64,000 nucleotides of DNA from Sycon ciliatum (GCF_964019385.1 NC_088646.1:42219908-42283907), one strand, 5' to 3'; positions 22,332-34,740 are shown, counted from the stretch's first letter. Numbers and translations are program-made. Notes: a model not told the origin generated them from the letters alone.

Positions 22332-22982
22332 AGAGAAGGAAATAATTTTAAACTTCTGGGCATAGCATTTGACTCGCAACTGTCCTACTCAGCACACCTC
22401 CGGTCCGTGGCCTCAAAGGCTGCCCAACGCCTACACTTCCTGAGAAAGGTTGCACCCTTGTTGGACTCTAGCGGCCGCACGGCAGTCTACAAAGGCTTCG
22501 TGCGGCCAACAATGGAATACTGCTGCCTGGTGTGGATGGGGTCATGCACTTCCAGGCTGGACAAAATACAGCTCAAGGCACTGAAGGTGATTGGCCCAGG
22601 CGCCTGGCTCCCTAGCCTGAAACACCGCCGACTGGTTGCTGCGCTTTCGTTCACTTTCAAGCTGTCCTACCTTCCAACAACAAGTCCCCTGAAGCCCATC
22701 CTCCCACCTCCAGCCAACCCCCGCCCAGTGGGTGGTCGATCCACTAGGTTAGCCACGGAGACTGCCCAATGCCATCCGCTCCAGCTCAAGTCGACGCTGC
22801 CTGTGTGCATTCGTAGCAGCCTCCAGGGTTCCTACCCAGACTGCATTATTCCCTTGTGGAACAGCCTACCAGCGACCATTCTACCAGCATGGCTGCAACC
22901 CAGACAGCTCCAATCCTTCAAGGAAAAATGCAACAAGTATCTGCTGCACCTGAACTGGCAAGCAGCCACCGACGCCCTATGA
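22332..22982 (+). pseudogene. C-terminal fragment of LINE reverse transcriptase ORF
   Basis: The frame is open from the insertion point: NNFKLLGIAFDSQLSYSAHL, then SKAAQRLHFLRKVAPLLDSS, YKGFVRPTMEYCCLVWMGS and IPLWNSLPATILPAW, to the stop at 22982. This is the thumb and C-terminal part following the RT catalytic domain in CR1/L2/Jockey-type LINEs (LGV-D-L-W motif, then Y-x-x-FVRP-x-EYCC, then WN-LP). The active-site part is absent because of 5' truncation, so it cannot act alone. Confidence 0.8.
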
Positions 22983-23184
22983 AACGGTTTAGACCAGCGC
23001 CTCACTAGCATCCTCCCCCCCCCTTACCACAATGTGACGTTATCTTTCACTCTGCTTCTCTCACGACCATCTGCCCATTGTCCTCGTTCCTCACTACTAT
23101 TCATTTCCCCTTTTCCTCACCTCCTCATGGGGGGGGGGGACTTTCAATGTGAAGAAGTTGGTGCGACTTCGGCGATAGTAGGGC

Positions 23185-23258
23185 AAGAGTGTGTTGCTCC
23201 CTACATGGCAGAGTGTGTTGCTCCCTACATGGCAGAGTGTGTTGCTCCCTACATGGCA
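23185..23258. repeat. 24-bp tandem repeat in the LINE 3' region
   Basis: Three copies of GAGTGTGTTGCTCCCTACAT+GGCA. Confidence 0.9.
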
Positions 23259-23297
23259 GCTCGCGGTTTTCCTGACTTTCGTATAAAATAAAAAAAA

Positions 23298-23366
23298 ACT
23301 GCACTTATGTACAGCATGGCTTTGCAATGTTGACTGCACTTATGTACAGCATGGCTTTGCAGCACT
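23298..23366. repeat. 35-bp satellite, middle block
   Basis: Two units between the LINE tail and the pogo element, continuing the phase of the flanking arrays. Confidence 0.85.
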
Positions 23367-23414
23367 TACCGTACTTCCGCACATATAAGCGCACGGGCTT
23401 ATATCCGGATATAA

Positions 23415-23433
23415 GCCCCCCCCCCCCCCCCCC
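23415..23433. repeat. Poly(C) tract in the pogo left end
   Basis: An uninterrupted C run of about 19 directly after ATATAAG. Confidence 0.9.
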
Positions 23434-23596
23434 AAATGTAAGCGCATGGGCTTATATGTGAACACAATTGATGAAACACTCAGGAGTTCATTGTGGTAGC
23501 ACAATGGTATAGAACACAGGAAATGCTTTATTTCCACTGAATAGAACATTGCATAAAACATGTCAACTGGCGGTTCATCATGAACACTGCCACAAC

Positions 23597-25404
23597 TCAA
23601 AACCAATCAAAGTTGTCACCACCAGACTCTTCACTGTCTTCAGCGGAATGGGCACTGCCAGACTCGAACTCCTCACCACCAGACTCGTCGCTGCCAACAG
23701 CTTCATTGTGGTCAGACTCTCTACCACTCAGCAGCACTAGTTCATCTCCGCTCATGCTGCTGTTGTCGTTGTTCCTGCCGGTGTCTATTTCACTGTCATC
23801 GGCGGATACGTCGTCGGGGAGTTCGCCATCACGCACTTACTACTGCAGTGCCGAATGCAGGTCATCCACACCACCATTGGCGGAAATTCCGCACTTGACA
23901 AATGACACTGCAATCATTTCCTGGGGTACCCCATCCCAGGCCTTGACCACCCACATCGCGACGGTGTCATACCGAGCACGTTTCCTCTTCCCTGATCTGG
24001 TGAACTACCCCTGTCCCTTCTCCAGCCACTCATCCCACTGCTGGCGCACGTTTGACTTCATAGAGCGATTCCATGACACATCACACGGCTGAAGAACACA
24101 TGTCATGCCACCCGGAATGAGCTCAGTGGACGTATTGTGGCGAGTCTTCAGGTCATCCACAGTCGGCTCATGAGAGTGACTGCGGTGGCGGTCCATGACA
24201 AGGACTGCTGGTGTTCGGAAGATAGAGACAGGCCTGCTCTGCCACACCGTCGGGCACACGTTCCGGATCCATAACTTCATCAGGTCCGTAGTCATGCTGC
24301 CTCCCTTCGACACCGCGACAAAACAATCACGGGGGAAATCTCCCCTCGGCACATTTTTGAGACCCTTGAAGATTAACATCGGTTTGAGTTTCGTTCCGCT
24401 TGCAAGTGCAGTGAGCACAACCGTAAAGTGAAGTTTTTCGTACCCAGTTGTCTTGGACTTGACGGTTTTCACACCTTCGAAATCGTAGGTCTCATTGGAC
24501 GGCATATCGAACCAAAATGGCCTTTCGTCCATGTTACCTGTGCTGATTGCATTGCTGACATCTTTGATGAAGGTCTTCGCACTCGTTGGCACGTTCGATG
24601 GCATTAGCTGACCAACTGATGTGACGCGACGGGAGACGAGCTTATGACGACGGAGAAATCGTGACAACCACCCTGTAGAAGCACTGAAAGGACGCTGGTC
24701 CTCGCCATACAGATCACGAAATATTTTGTTCGCTTCAGTTCGGATAGCTTTCACATGCACTGCCAGCGACGATTCGCGCTTCTCCCTTATCCAAGACGCC
24801 AGCAAGTCTTCCATGTCGGGAAAGTGGCAGGCGTTCTCAGCACGCGGGATCCTCCTCCGTTTCCTGCCAGTATTAGAGAGGTTCCGCATAACGTAATTAC
24901 GTTAGTAAAAAACGTAGTCGATCTACGGAAAGTCTCACGTAAACTGCATGCGCATCTGGGTTCCGCCATACGGAGTTTTCAAATCACGTAGCTGCCCTGG
25001 GCAACTCCGAGTGCGGCAGTGTACTGACCAGATTGACCTGGGAAGAGAGTCATAAATTTGTACCTCAATCCACTTACGGACCAGCTACTTTACCAGAGCC
25101 CTATCTACGTACTCTCCGCAGACAACTTTCCGTAAGTGGAGTGCAAACTCGCGAATTCACGGGGTTTCCCGCCCACTAACGTAAAGTTGCTCAACTTTAC
25201 GTAGTGCGGAACCTCTCTATTGCCATGCTTTTTCGCACGACGATTCTCATGGCGAATACTGTCTTCCTGCTTCACCCAACGTTCTATCACACGGCGAGAA
25301 ATCGAAAATTCACGAGATGTTGCAGAGCAATTTTTCTCCAGCTCATGGTAGCGCTTCAGTACCGGAAGCTTCTTTTCCAGGGAATACGACTTTCTGGACG
25401 GCAT
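23597..25404 (-). pseudogene. pogo-like transposase, split by a MITE and carrying stops
   Basis: It starts at 25404 (MPSRKSYSLEKKLPVLKRYH) with a helix-turn-helix (SATSREFSISRRVIERWVKQ). The frame is cut at 25218/24875 by a MITE and resumes as TGRKRRRIPRAENACHFPDM. A CENP-B-type second DNA-binding domain follows (LYGEDQRPFSASTGWLSRFL), then the DDE domain with WFDMPSNET (D), AVLVMDRHRSHSH (D) and TCVLQPCDVSWNRSMK (D). An in-frame TAG follows EKGQG near 24005 and two more stops precede an acidic tail that ends at 23597. The insertion and stops make it non-functional. Confidence 0.85.
24875..25218. mobile_element. 344-bp MITE nested in the pogo transposase
   Basis: Inverted ends AGAGAGGTTCCGCA and TGCGGAACCTCTCT are flanked by ATT at 24872-24874 and 25219-25221. 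Removing the insert and one ATT restores the transposase frame (KKHGN to TGRKRR). A 3-bp duplication fits the PIF/Harbinger class, but ATT is not its usual TWA, so the class is uncertain. Inside are repeated ACGTAA/TTACGT motifs. Confidence 0.85.
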
Positions 25405-25577
25405 GCCCGTCAAGCAAATGAAAACTACAACTTTCAAGCACGCGTTCAAGACTTCTAATTTTTCTGGAAAATGAAGCGCATGCACTTGTACCCGGACATG
25501 TTTACACAACAAAAAATCTTTTTTGCAGCAAATTTTCACTTATAAGCCCATGCGCCTACATGTGCGGAAGTACGGTA

Positions 25578-28375
25578 TGTACAGCATGGCTTTGCAGTGT
25601 TGAGTGCACTTATGTACAGCATGGCTTTGCAGTGTTGAGTGCACTTATGTACAGCATGGCTTTGCAGTGTTGACTGCACTTATGTACAGCATGGCTTTGC
25701 AGTGTTGACTGCACTTATGTACAGCATGGCTTTGCAGTGTTGAGTGCACTTATGTACAGCATGGCTTTGCAGTGTTGAGTGCACTTATGTACAGCATGGC
25801 TTTGCAGTGTTGACTGCACTTATGTACAGCATGGCTTTGCAGTGTTGACTGCACTTATGTACAGCATGGCTTTGCAGTGTTGACTGCACTTATGTACAGC
25901 ATGGCTTTGCAGTGTTGACTGCACTTATGTACAGCATGGCTTTGCAGTGTTGACTGCACTTATGTACAGCATGGCTTTGCAGTGTTGAGTGCACTTATGT
26001 ACAGCATGGCTTTGCAGTGTTGAGTGCACTTATGTACAGCATGGCTTTGCAGTGTTGAGTGCACTTATGTACAGCATGGCTCTGCAGTGTTGAGTGCACT
26101 TATGTAAAGCATGGCTCTGCAGTGTTGAGTGCACTTATGTACAGCATGGCTCTGCAGTGTTGACTGCACTTATGTACAGCATGGCTTTGCTGTGTTGAGT
26201 GCACTTATGTACAGCATGGCTTTGCTGTGTTGACTGCACTTATGTACAGCATGGCTTTGCAGTGTTGACTGCACTTATGTACAGCATGGCTCTGTAATGT
26301 TGAGTGCACTTATGTACAGCATGGCTCTGCAATGTTGACTGCACTTATGTACAGCATGGCTTTGCAGTGTTGACTGCACTTATGTACAGCATGGCTTTGC
26401 AGTGTTGAGTGCACTTATGTACAGCATGGCTTTGCTGTGTTGACTGCACTTATGTACAGCATGGCTTTGCAGTGTTGACTGCACTTATGTACAGCATGGC
26501 TTTGCAGTGTTGAGTGCACTTATGTACAGCATGGCTTTGCTGTGTTGACTGCACTTATGTACAGCATGGCTCTGCAGTGTTCAGTGCACTTATGTACAGC
26601 ATGGCTTTGCTGTGTTGACTGCACTTATGTACAGCATGGCTTTGCTGTGTTGACTGCACTTATGTACAGCATGGCTCTGCAGTGTTGAGTGCACTTATGT
26701 ACAGCATGGCTTTGCTGTGTTGACTGCACTTATGTACAGCATGGCTTTGCAGTGTTGACTGCACTTATGTACAGCATGGCTCTGTAATGTTGACTGCACT
26801 TATGTACAGCATGGCTCTGCAATGTTGACTGCACTTATGCACAGCATGGCTTTGCAGTGTTGACTGCACTTATGTACAGCATGGCTTTGCAGTGTTGAGT
26901 GCACTTATGTACAGCATGGCTTTGCAGTGTTGAGTGCACTTATGTACAGCATGGCTTTGCAGTGTTGAGTGCACTTATGTACAGCATGGCTTTGCAGTGT
27001 TGAGTGCACTTATGTACAGCATGGCTTTGCAGTGTTGAGTGCACTTATGTACAGCATGGCTCTGCAGTGTTGAGTGCACTTATGTAAAGCATGGCTCTGC
27101 AGTGTTGAGTGCACTTATGTACAGCATGGCTCTGCAGTGTTGACTGCACTTATGTACAGCATGGCTTTGCTGTGTTGAGTGCACTTATGTACAGCATGGC
27201 TTTGCTGTGTTGACTGCACTTATGTACAGCATGGCTTTGCAGTGTTGAGTGCACTTATGTACAGCATGGCTTTGCAGTGTTGAGTGCACTTATGTACAGC
27301 ATGGCTTTGCAGTGTTGAGTGCACTTATGTACAGCATGGCTCTGCAGTGTTGAGTGCACTTATGTAAAGCATGGCTCTGCAGTGTTGAGTGCACTTATGT
27401 ACAGCATGGCTCTGCAGTGTTGACTGCACTTATGTACAGCATGGCTTTGCTGTGTTGAGTGCACTTATGTACAGCATGGCTTTGCTGTGTTGACTGCACT
27501 TATGTACAGCATGGCTTTGCAGTGTTGACTGCACTTATGTACAGCATGGCTCTGTAATGTTGAGTGCACTTATGTACAGCATGGCTCTGCAATGTTGACT
27601 GCACTTATGTACAGCATGGCTTTGCAGTGTTGACTGCACTTATGTACAGCATGGCTTTGCAGTGTTGAGTGCACTTATGTACAGCATGGCTTTGCTGTGT
27701 TGACTGCACTTATGTACAGCATGGCTTTGCAGTGTTGACTGCACTTATGTACAGCATGGCTTTGCAGTGTTGAGTGCACTTATGTACAGCATGGCTTTGC
27801 TGTGTTGACTGCACTTATGTACAGCATGGCTCTGCAGTGTTCAGTGCACTTATGTACAGCATGGCTTTGCTGTGTTGACTGCACTTATGTACAGCATGGC
27901 TTTGCTGTGTTGACTGCACTTATGTACAGCATGGCTCTGCAGTGTTGAGTGCACTTATGTACAGCATGGCTTTGCTGTGTTGACTGCACTTATGTACAGC
28001 ATGGCTTTGCAGTGTTGACTGCACTTATGTACAGCATGGCTCTGTAATGTTGACTGCACTTATGTACAGCATGGCTCTGCAATGTTGACTGCACTTATGC
28101 ACAGCATGGCTTTGCAGTGTTGACTGCACTTATGTACAGCATGGCTTTGCAGTGTTGAGTGCACTTATGTACAGCATGGCTTTGCAGTGTTGAGTGCACT
28201 TATGTACAGCATGGCTCTGCAGTGTTGAGTGCACTTATGTAAAGCATGGCTCTGCAGTGTTGAGTGCACTTATGTACAGCATGGCTCTGCAGTGTTGACT
28301 GCACTTATGTACAGCATGGCTTTGCTGTGTTGACTGCACTTATGTACAGCATGGCTTTGCAGTGTTGACTGCACT
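25578..28375. repeat. 35-bp satellite, main block, about 80 copies
   Basis: The unit GCACTTATGTACAGCATGGC plus TTTGCAGTGTTGAGT repeats at 35 bp. Variants (TGAGT/TGACT, TTTGC/TCTGC, CAGTG/CTGTG, TAAAGC) recur in the same order. Rare variants TTCAGTGC (26580, 27840) and TATGCACAGC (26836, 28096) recur at 1260 bp, or 36 units, which reveals a higher-order duplication. Confidence 0.95.
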
Positions 28376-28531
28376 GCTCACTGGTTAGTACTTGTCCATA
28401 CTTGATGAGGTTCTGTGTATTACAAAAGAGGTATAAAGAGGTATATTGAATTATAGCTGTTTAAAACCTGTATACTGTATCCTGTTGTGGATGCCTGTAT
28501 TGGCTTCGTTGTTTGTCGTTTGTCTTTGCAG

Positions 28532-28603
28532 TCCAAACAGTTTGTATTGCTTCACCCAACATCGGTGTTCTCCACTCAACCAAATCTTCTTGTGCCATCT
28601 GAG
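28532..28603 (+). CDS. DHX34: DHX34 coding exon (72 bp)
   Basis: Acceptor TTTGCAG ends at 28531 and donor GTAAGA follows at 28604. It encodes SKQFVLLHPTSVFSTQPNLL+VPSE in phase 0. LHP-S/T-VF is the conserved core of the oligonucleotide-binding (OB-like) domain in DEAH helicases and matches DHX34 (VLHPTCVF pattern). It joins in frame to the next exon at 32871. Confidence 0.85.
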
Positions 28604-29553
28604 GTAAGAGTGGGGAAAAAGGAATTTGTACAAAAGTGTGGCTGGCCTTTTGGGCATGCCGTTGGCACATGAGTGACATGACCCATGGCTCATTGCAAGA
28701 TAATGTACTATGCATCCAGGCAAAGATCTGGGGTCTGGAAATTAGGGGAATTCCGAAGGGTCCTTTGTACTAAGGGCAATATCACAATTTTGATCTTCGA
28801 GGAACATGTTTGCCGATCGTAATTTGTCCAGACGTGTTTTTTCTTCATTCCACCTGGCTGAGGTGTTGTACTTCGAAGTGCATTTCACATGAGGAGATGG
28901 GCGAAAGTGGGCTAACGTGGAAAGTATGGCCTGGTCTTGGTCAGATCTAAATAATATTTTAGAGCCATCAACTGTCAAAAATCGACAAAGAAACAGGGTA
29001 CAAACGAAAATTGTGAATGACGGATAATGTCTTGCATGCACGCAACCAGCGCCAGAGCTGGCGTTGTTCTTCACATGGAAAAGGAAAACCGGCTGAAAAT
29101 GCAACGTTACGTTTAGCTGTATGAATCCCGTTCTTCAGTGTCACCAACTTGTGCACCTGCATATGTGCTCCAGGCGTCAGGCGCCCAGCCTCCCCACCCA
29201 TCCTGCCATGGCTGGCTATAATCGCCCTCACCTCCTCCTTGATTGGCCTTGGCCATGCGTGTGTGCCATCGTCTATGATAAAGAGAAACTGCGTGAGGAA
29301 CAATAAGTGGATTCCTTTTCAACAACTAAAACGGAAAGTACCCGAAACAGGCAATGACGATTTTCCAACACGTGTCATCATTTCCCGCCACTGCGTTGCC
29401 TAGGTGAACCAGAATTACCACTGGCTATTCTCAGCACCCTATGTGAATTGGATGAATCGATTACGATCTGATTCCAGGGCTTGTGACATGAAAATTGAAC
29501 GACTTGAAAGCCCAGTTTCTATTATGAGGCGCACTCAAAGAGGGCTTCGAATA
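28604..29553. other. Intron sequence, nothing recognised
   Basis: No element border, tandem repeat or gene is visible. Open frames here are short and lack recognisable motifs. Confidence 0.3.
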
Positions 29554-32079
29554 TATGTAGGACTCAGTATAGAGTCCATGCACTATATGATGTCCAGCAC
29601 CCTATATAGAGTCCATTGGTCCAAAATCCACTATACAGAGTCCAGGAGTCCACTCAGTTTTGATCAGCTTCATCCTGCCGCGCAATCCCCTATAAGGAGT
29701 ACACTTTTTCTACAAGTCCCCTATTCACAGTCCAGAAGTCCAGTTTATCCAGTCACGCCGTCCTGTGTGTTGTGCCCGAAAGAGAACAAACACATTTTCA
29801 GTTTTGCTTGCCTCGTGGCAGCGTATTCCTTTCTTCACTTCAGCCATATGGCCATGGCTGCCAGTTCTGCTGTGCAGTTGCTGACAGTAATCTGTCTCGA
29901 GGTAACCAAGGAGGATAAGGATACGTTCAAAATCAAATCTGGAAAGCGTCTTGTGGTTCTCTGAAGACGTTTCATCAGTGCGCGGGATGAAAGCAGAAAT
30001 TGCAGAACGAGAAAAGTCATTCAAATCTGACGAGTCAGGTACATTGACGCTCTCTTTCGTTCGACGCCACAAGGATCCCCTGTTTGGCTGGCCATTGCTG
30101 CCAGTAAGACGTTTGAACGGTTTCATCAGAGCGAGGGATGAAAGCAGAAAGCGGAGAAAGAGAATAGTTCAGCACAGTTCCAATCTGACGAGTCAGATAC
30201 ACTGACACTCTCTTTCGTTCGACGCCACAAGGATACCCCTGTTTGACTGGACAAGAGCTGCCTGTACCACCGTGTCAAAAGGCTGTCCAACTACATGGCA
30301 GGACGATGACTGAGGTAAGGAAGCTTTTACTCGTTTCGATTGGTCTGCTGTTCTGTCGTTATGCTTGAATTTTTTTCCATTTTCAAGGAGCGTATCGCGT
30401 TTGTATGATGTTGCTTGAATGAATGCCCTAAAAGTAATCAACCACTTCGTAATAGTCCTCAAGGACTGCAAGGACTTTGCATCAATCGTATGATGATCGT
30501 CTAGCTATCATCAATTATTATTTTATTTCATGAGAAATGTATTTTTATCTCTGTGATAATTATGTGAACTCTACGACACTCTTCTTGTAGTATGATGTCA
30601 AATACAATGGGATCGACAAACGCAGTGCCAGTGTACTAGTAGTAGTAGGACTAGAGGATTGCTTGTATGCCAATGACAAGAAAAAGCTTCTCAAGCTAAT
30701 ACTCGTATTCCCTGAAGTAACCGTTTTGATGTCACGAACATGACATTGTGTCAGTGAAACTGCCTCGTGACAACAAATCATTGCATTTCCATCTTGGGGA
30801 AGACTGACTGACAGCAACGCTGTACAGATTGTTCAAATCATCTCATTTCAATTTAGTTGCAGTGAAGTGAAACACTGTGCACACTACATGTATGTTGGTG
30901 TGTCTGTGCGTCTTGAGTGTGCACAAACGATCTTATTCCTCGTATTACTAATAGATTATTGTCCCCACCGTCACCTGTTCACAGGTCTTTGAGTGGATTG
31001 ATTTTCTTTGAGCATCACATTCGTTGAGAACTTAGTAGTTGTGTGCTCCCATGCATCATTACGGTAACAAGCGTATCCTTGTGCTATCTATTTGTTGCAG
31101 GTGTGCTGATCTTCAGAAGCTTGCGGAACTGAGTGCTGCTGAACATTTGCATGGCCAAGAGCAATGGTGAAGCTTGCTATTGCACTCTCAGCATGTGCTA
31201 GTATTATGCTGACCACTGCACTATGTTACTCTCTTACACTACTACGTGTATGTAAACGTGCGTGTACCCGTCCCCGTATGCATTCGTTTCGTATAATTAT
31301 TTGTTATCCCTCTTGACTTTACATGTAAATGGGTGGACGTTTGCATGGCTGTTGGAGTTGCGTGTGTATTGTGTCTCTATTCTTTTCTTGGTGTTTTCTT
31401 GGCGTTGTATAAGTTTGTGTGTGTGTGTGTGCGCACGCGCGCGCGCACAATAATTTGAAAACAAATAATTAATCCTGGGCTCTCCATTATTCTCTTTCGA
31501 TTCTTGGTTTTTTTCTAGGTATTTTCTTGGCGTTGTGTGTGTGTGTGTGTGCGTGCACAATAATTTGGCAACACTACATGATTGAGATATTGTAATTTGC
31601 AGCGTCTGCGAAGAGACCACTTGATTTGAGGATGGTGTTTGTAGGGTTTTTCATGTAATGAAGTGGCGCCTCAATACATATTAATTTTATTTATCTTGAG
31701 AAGTGAATGATGAAAAGGAATAAAGGGAGAGTCCGTTTTCTGGTTAATATTCGCTGCTTACAGCAGATCCTATGTCTAATTTCGAACTCGATAGGGGATG
31801 CCTAATTGGCTGGACTTTATACAGGGAGTGTTGTCCACATAAAGACTCTTTATAGTTGATTTCAAAGTTTGGACTCCGTACAGTTGATTTTGGACCAATG
31901 GACTCTATATAGGGGTGAAGCCAATTGGCTGGACTCCATACAGGGAGTGATGTCCATCAAAACTTTGAGCTCACAGTTGATTCCAAGTTTGGACTCTGTA
32001 CAGTGGATTTTGGACCAATGGACTCTATATAGGGGTTGGACATCATATAGGGGCTGGACGCTCTACTGAGTCCAACATA
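29554..32079 (-). mobile_element. 2.57-kb non-autonomous TIR element, copy 2 (inverted)
   Basis: This is the reverse complement of copy 1 (6633-9204) along its length, with small indels in microsatellites. It is flanked by TATA-rich sites and ends in TATGTAGGACTCAGTA and, inverted, TATGTTGGACTCAGTA. No transposase. The shared interior includes a short open stretch after a TTGTTGCAG acceptor-like site (31101), reading CADLQKLAELSAAEHLHGQ. It might be a captured exon fragment, but I cannot identify it. Confidence 0.8.
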
Positions 32080-32139
32080 TATACAAGCGCAGTCTCCAGA
32101 ATAAGCGCAGGGCTTATAATGGAGAACTGTATGGATCAT

Positions 32140-32367
32140 TTATAGTAAAGAAAAGAACCAAGGAAGTACAAATCCGGTATAATGTCCACTAATTTGCTGT
32201 TGGAGTGCGCACCCAAGACGTGCAAGAGCTAATAGCCAGTTAGTTGTAGAACGTCAGTACTGTCGGTCAGTTTTGTGCAATGGTATCGCATGAGCTGATT
32301 GTCAAGTAACTGGTGGTGTTAGTGGACATTATAGCGGTAGTTCCTTGGTCCTTTTCTTTACTGTAAA
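32140..32367. mobile_element. Short foldback element
   Basis: TTTATAGTAAAGAAAAGAAC at the left pairs with its reverse complement at the right (CTTTTCTTTACTGTAAA). The arms include CCAAGGAA and ATAATGTCCACTAA. Length about 228 bp. Target duplication not resolved. Confidence 0.65.
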
Positions 32368-32870
32368 TCAATCATTGTCTCTACATCCGAGTGTATGGAT
32401 CATGTCCATATTATGTTTGACGTCACGCAGTATGCTGTGGTGCACGACCATGATTCGCGAGATGATAAAAGTACAGATTGAGCGTACCAGGAAGTACAAA
32501 ACTGCAGTCACGATACCTGCTGGAGAAGTTTGTGCTACTGGTATAATAAACAAATAACCAGTGTACGTGCACCAGATGCTTGAAAAATGATAAGCTCAGT
32601 TTCTAGTAGAAGCGCAGTCTCTAATATACGCCCGGGGTCTGGACTGGTTGGAAAAATATAAGCCCAGGGCTTATTATGGAGATAATACGGGCATGTATTC
32701 TTACGTAAAGAATAGCTATGCCCTTTTGCCCTCACACTAGCCATGCCCTTTTACCCTCACACTTTGGGGAATTTTTTAGGGTTCAATTGTACTTGAAAAA
32801 TTGGGCTGAAAAGCCTCTCACTTAGTCTTGGAATTTTCCGTCTTATTCTGTTTATTTTCATGTCTTCTAG

Positions 32871-32974
32871 CTGGATGAAGTTGATGCTAAAAGAGATCTT
32901 CCTACGGCACCAGCAAGCATATCCTCGCGCCAGGCAGCCAAGGTGGCAAAAAGCCATTCTTTACTTGCGTATGT
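32871..32974 (+). CDS. DHX34: DHX34 coding exon (104 bp)
   Basis: Acceptor GTCTTCTAG ends at 32870 and donor GTAAGT starts at 32975. It encodes LDEVDAKRDLPTAPASISSR and then QAAKVAKSHSLLAYV, ending two bases into a codon. The closing S-H-x-LL-x-(Y/F)-V motif precedes LLETNKPY in DHX34, and the next exon supplies exactly that. Phases agree on both sides. Confidence 0.8.
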
Positions 32975-34290
32975 GTAAGTACCGCTCACTAAGTATCCGC
33001 TTTCCTGGTTTCCTGGTTTCCTGGTTGCTAGAAGGAGTTGAAGAGAAAAGAGGAGATGGTGCAGAGCACGTGAAAAGGGTGCTTAGGGTCCAACTTTGAG
33101 GTTTTGAGTCAGCATACCCTTGTTGTAGCTAGCCTTTCGAGCTTTCAGTAAAAACAAAGGCAAAAAACACAGATGGAAATCTGCCAACAAAATAAATGAT
33201 GCTGTGGTGCTGGTTCTTGTGCATGGTTGTCAGTCACCCGTGTTGTCATTTTCCTGCAGCAGGAGTGAAAGCGAAGCAGCTATCCAACATAATGCTCAAT
33301 ACAGTAAAATTATTGTTTAGTAAAATTATTGTTCAGTAAAATTATTGTTCGTGACAACAGCACTTCACTGTTCAACTACTGTATGTCAACAAATATTTGG
33401 CGCATATTTATTTTCGGCTATTTTCGGCCAGAGACTTCTGGTGGCGGTGAAAAGCTGCCTTCGATATAGGTGGCGGTAGATTCATCATGCTGCAAAACTT
33501 CTTGAAACCATGGTGACCTCTGCCGATGGATCTAGCGGCTAGCACGCTACGTCTACTACAGTCAAAGAAATACTGGTTTGATTTAGGGACAAGAGGATAT
33601 TTATATGAGGCATGGGCAGCAAAAAGGTGATAATTGGCGAAAATGAGTTTTTGATGGCTTTGAACTGTCCACTAAATGAGTGATCTATGGGCCAATTTTT
33701 GGAGCTCTGGGCACCTTCCAAGATGGTAAAAAGAACGCCCGAAATGATGGGTGACGGTCAACAAAAATGGTCAGCAAAAAAGGCAAAACGGAACGCAGTT
33801 ACAGCTAGCTCTAATGGAGTGACTGAGAATAATTTAGCATATTTATAGGTCTTCAGGGAAGCACAGAGTACTCTAGTTGATATTATAGTAACATTGTTGC
33901 CTGCACTTGCTGCAATGTTACTTGAAAACTCAATCTCTGTCATGTGCACGTCTGGTGTTGTATGCAGACTTGTGAGACAGAAAGAAGCCAAGCAACTGAC
34001 GTTTTACATGGCTGGGAGGAATCTGCAATTTAGTACAAGACTAGATATGCATGCTGGGCCAAGCCAGATACATCCACCAAGCATGTCTTGCTCTCCTACG
34101 CACAGCAGCTTGTAGATACATGCATTATACTGTGACAAATTTCATGCGCACCGCAAGCGTGCATGTATACTTGCAACAATTATATTCACAAAATATCTTG
34201 TATCAAGTAAGGTTTAGTTCATTCAGGGCTGTCTCCGTATCTCACCAACTTATCCAGCTGCGAATAGTCGCCACGGAGTACTGAATCTCG
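32975..34290. other. Intron sequence with minor repeats
   Basis: Contains a triple TTTCCTGG run (33000-33030) and three copies of AGTAAAATTATTGTT (33304-33350). No gene or element border seen. Confidence 0.4.
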
Positions 34291-34740
34291 TTCGTCACTC
34301 TCAGCGCTGCTGTCCGCGTCGCCACTTCGTGTCACAGAGCTCTCAAACTCATCGTCTGCGCTGCCTCCGCTGATGGCTTGTCATCTGAGCGAAACCTCTT
34401 GACTTTCACCTGATTCTTCTTGCGGGGGACTATCACAGGCAGCGGAGTATCTCTTGATATCCAGCTGCCAAATGTTCTAGTCGCTCGTGCTCCATCAAGA
34501 ATTTGTGACGGGATCGTTCCGCCAAGAAATTATTTGTTCCGCTCTCTTTTGAGCGCATGATTTGCAGACGCTACCCAGAGCGCAAACGCCTCCATGGTGG
34601 CTGAAAACGCCTACCTGGACGTCCCAAGTGCTTGCCGGATAAACTACAACTGCGATGACAACAAAGTATAGCGAAGCCACCAAGAGGGAAGCACTTTCAA
34701 AGCGATATCGCAAGACGTCTTTCCGCTTTTATCGCGGTGA

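Larger units (their letters stand above)
22328..23297 (+). mobile_element. 5'-truncated non-LTR retrotransposon (LINE)
   Basis: The insert ends in an A-rich tail (GTATAAAATAAAAAAA) and is flanked by ACTGCAC at 22321-22327 and 23298-23304. That is a target-site duplication within the satellite unit. It carries the 3' end of ORF2. The 5' truncation, A-tail and short duplication are typical of target-primed reverse transcription. Confidence 0.85.
23369..25575 (-). mobile_element. pogo/Tigger-like DNA transposon
   Basis: Terminal inverted repeats CCGTACTTCCGCACATATAA (left) and CCGTACTTCCGCACATGTAG (right, read inward) are flanked by TA. Removing the element and one TA restores GCACTTATGTACAGC, exactly the satellite unit, so the borders are certain. 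It encodes a broken transposase and carries a nested 344-bp MITE. Confidence 0.9.
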
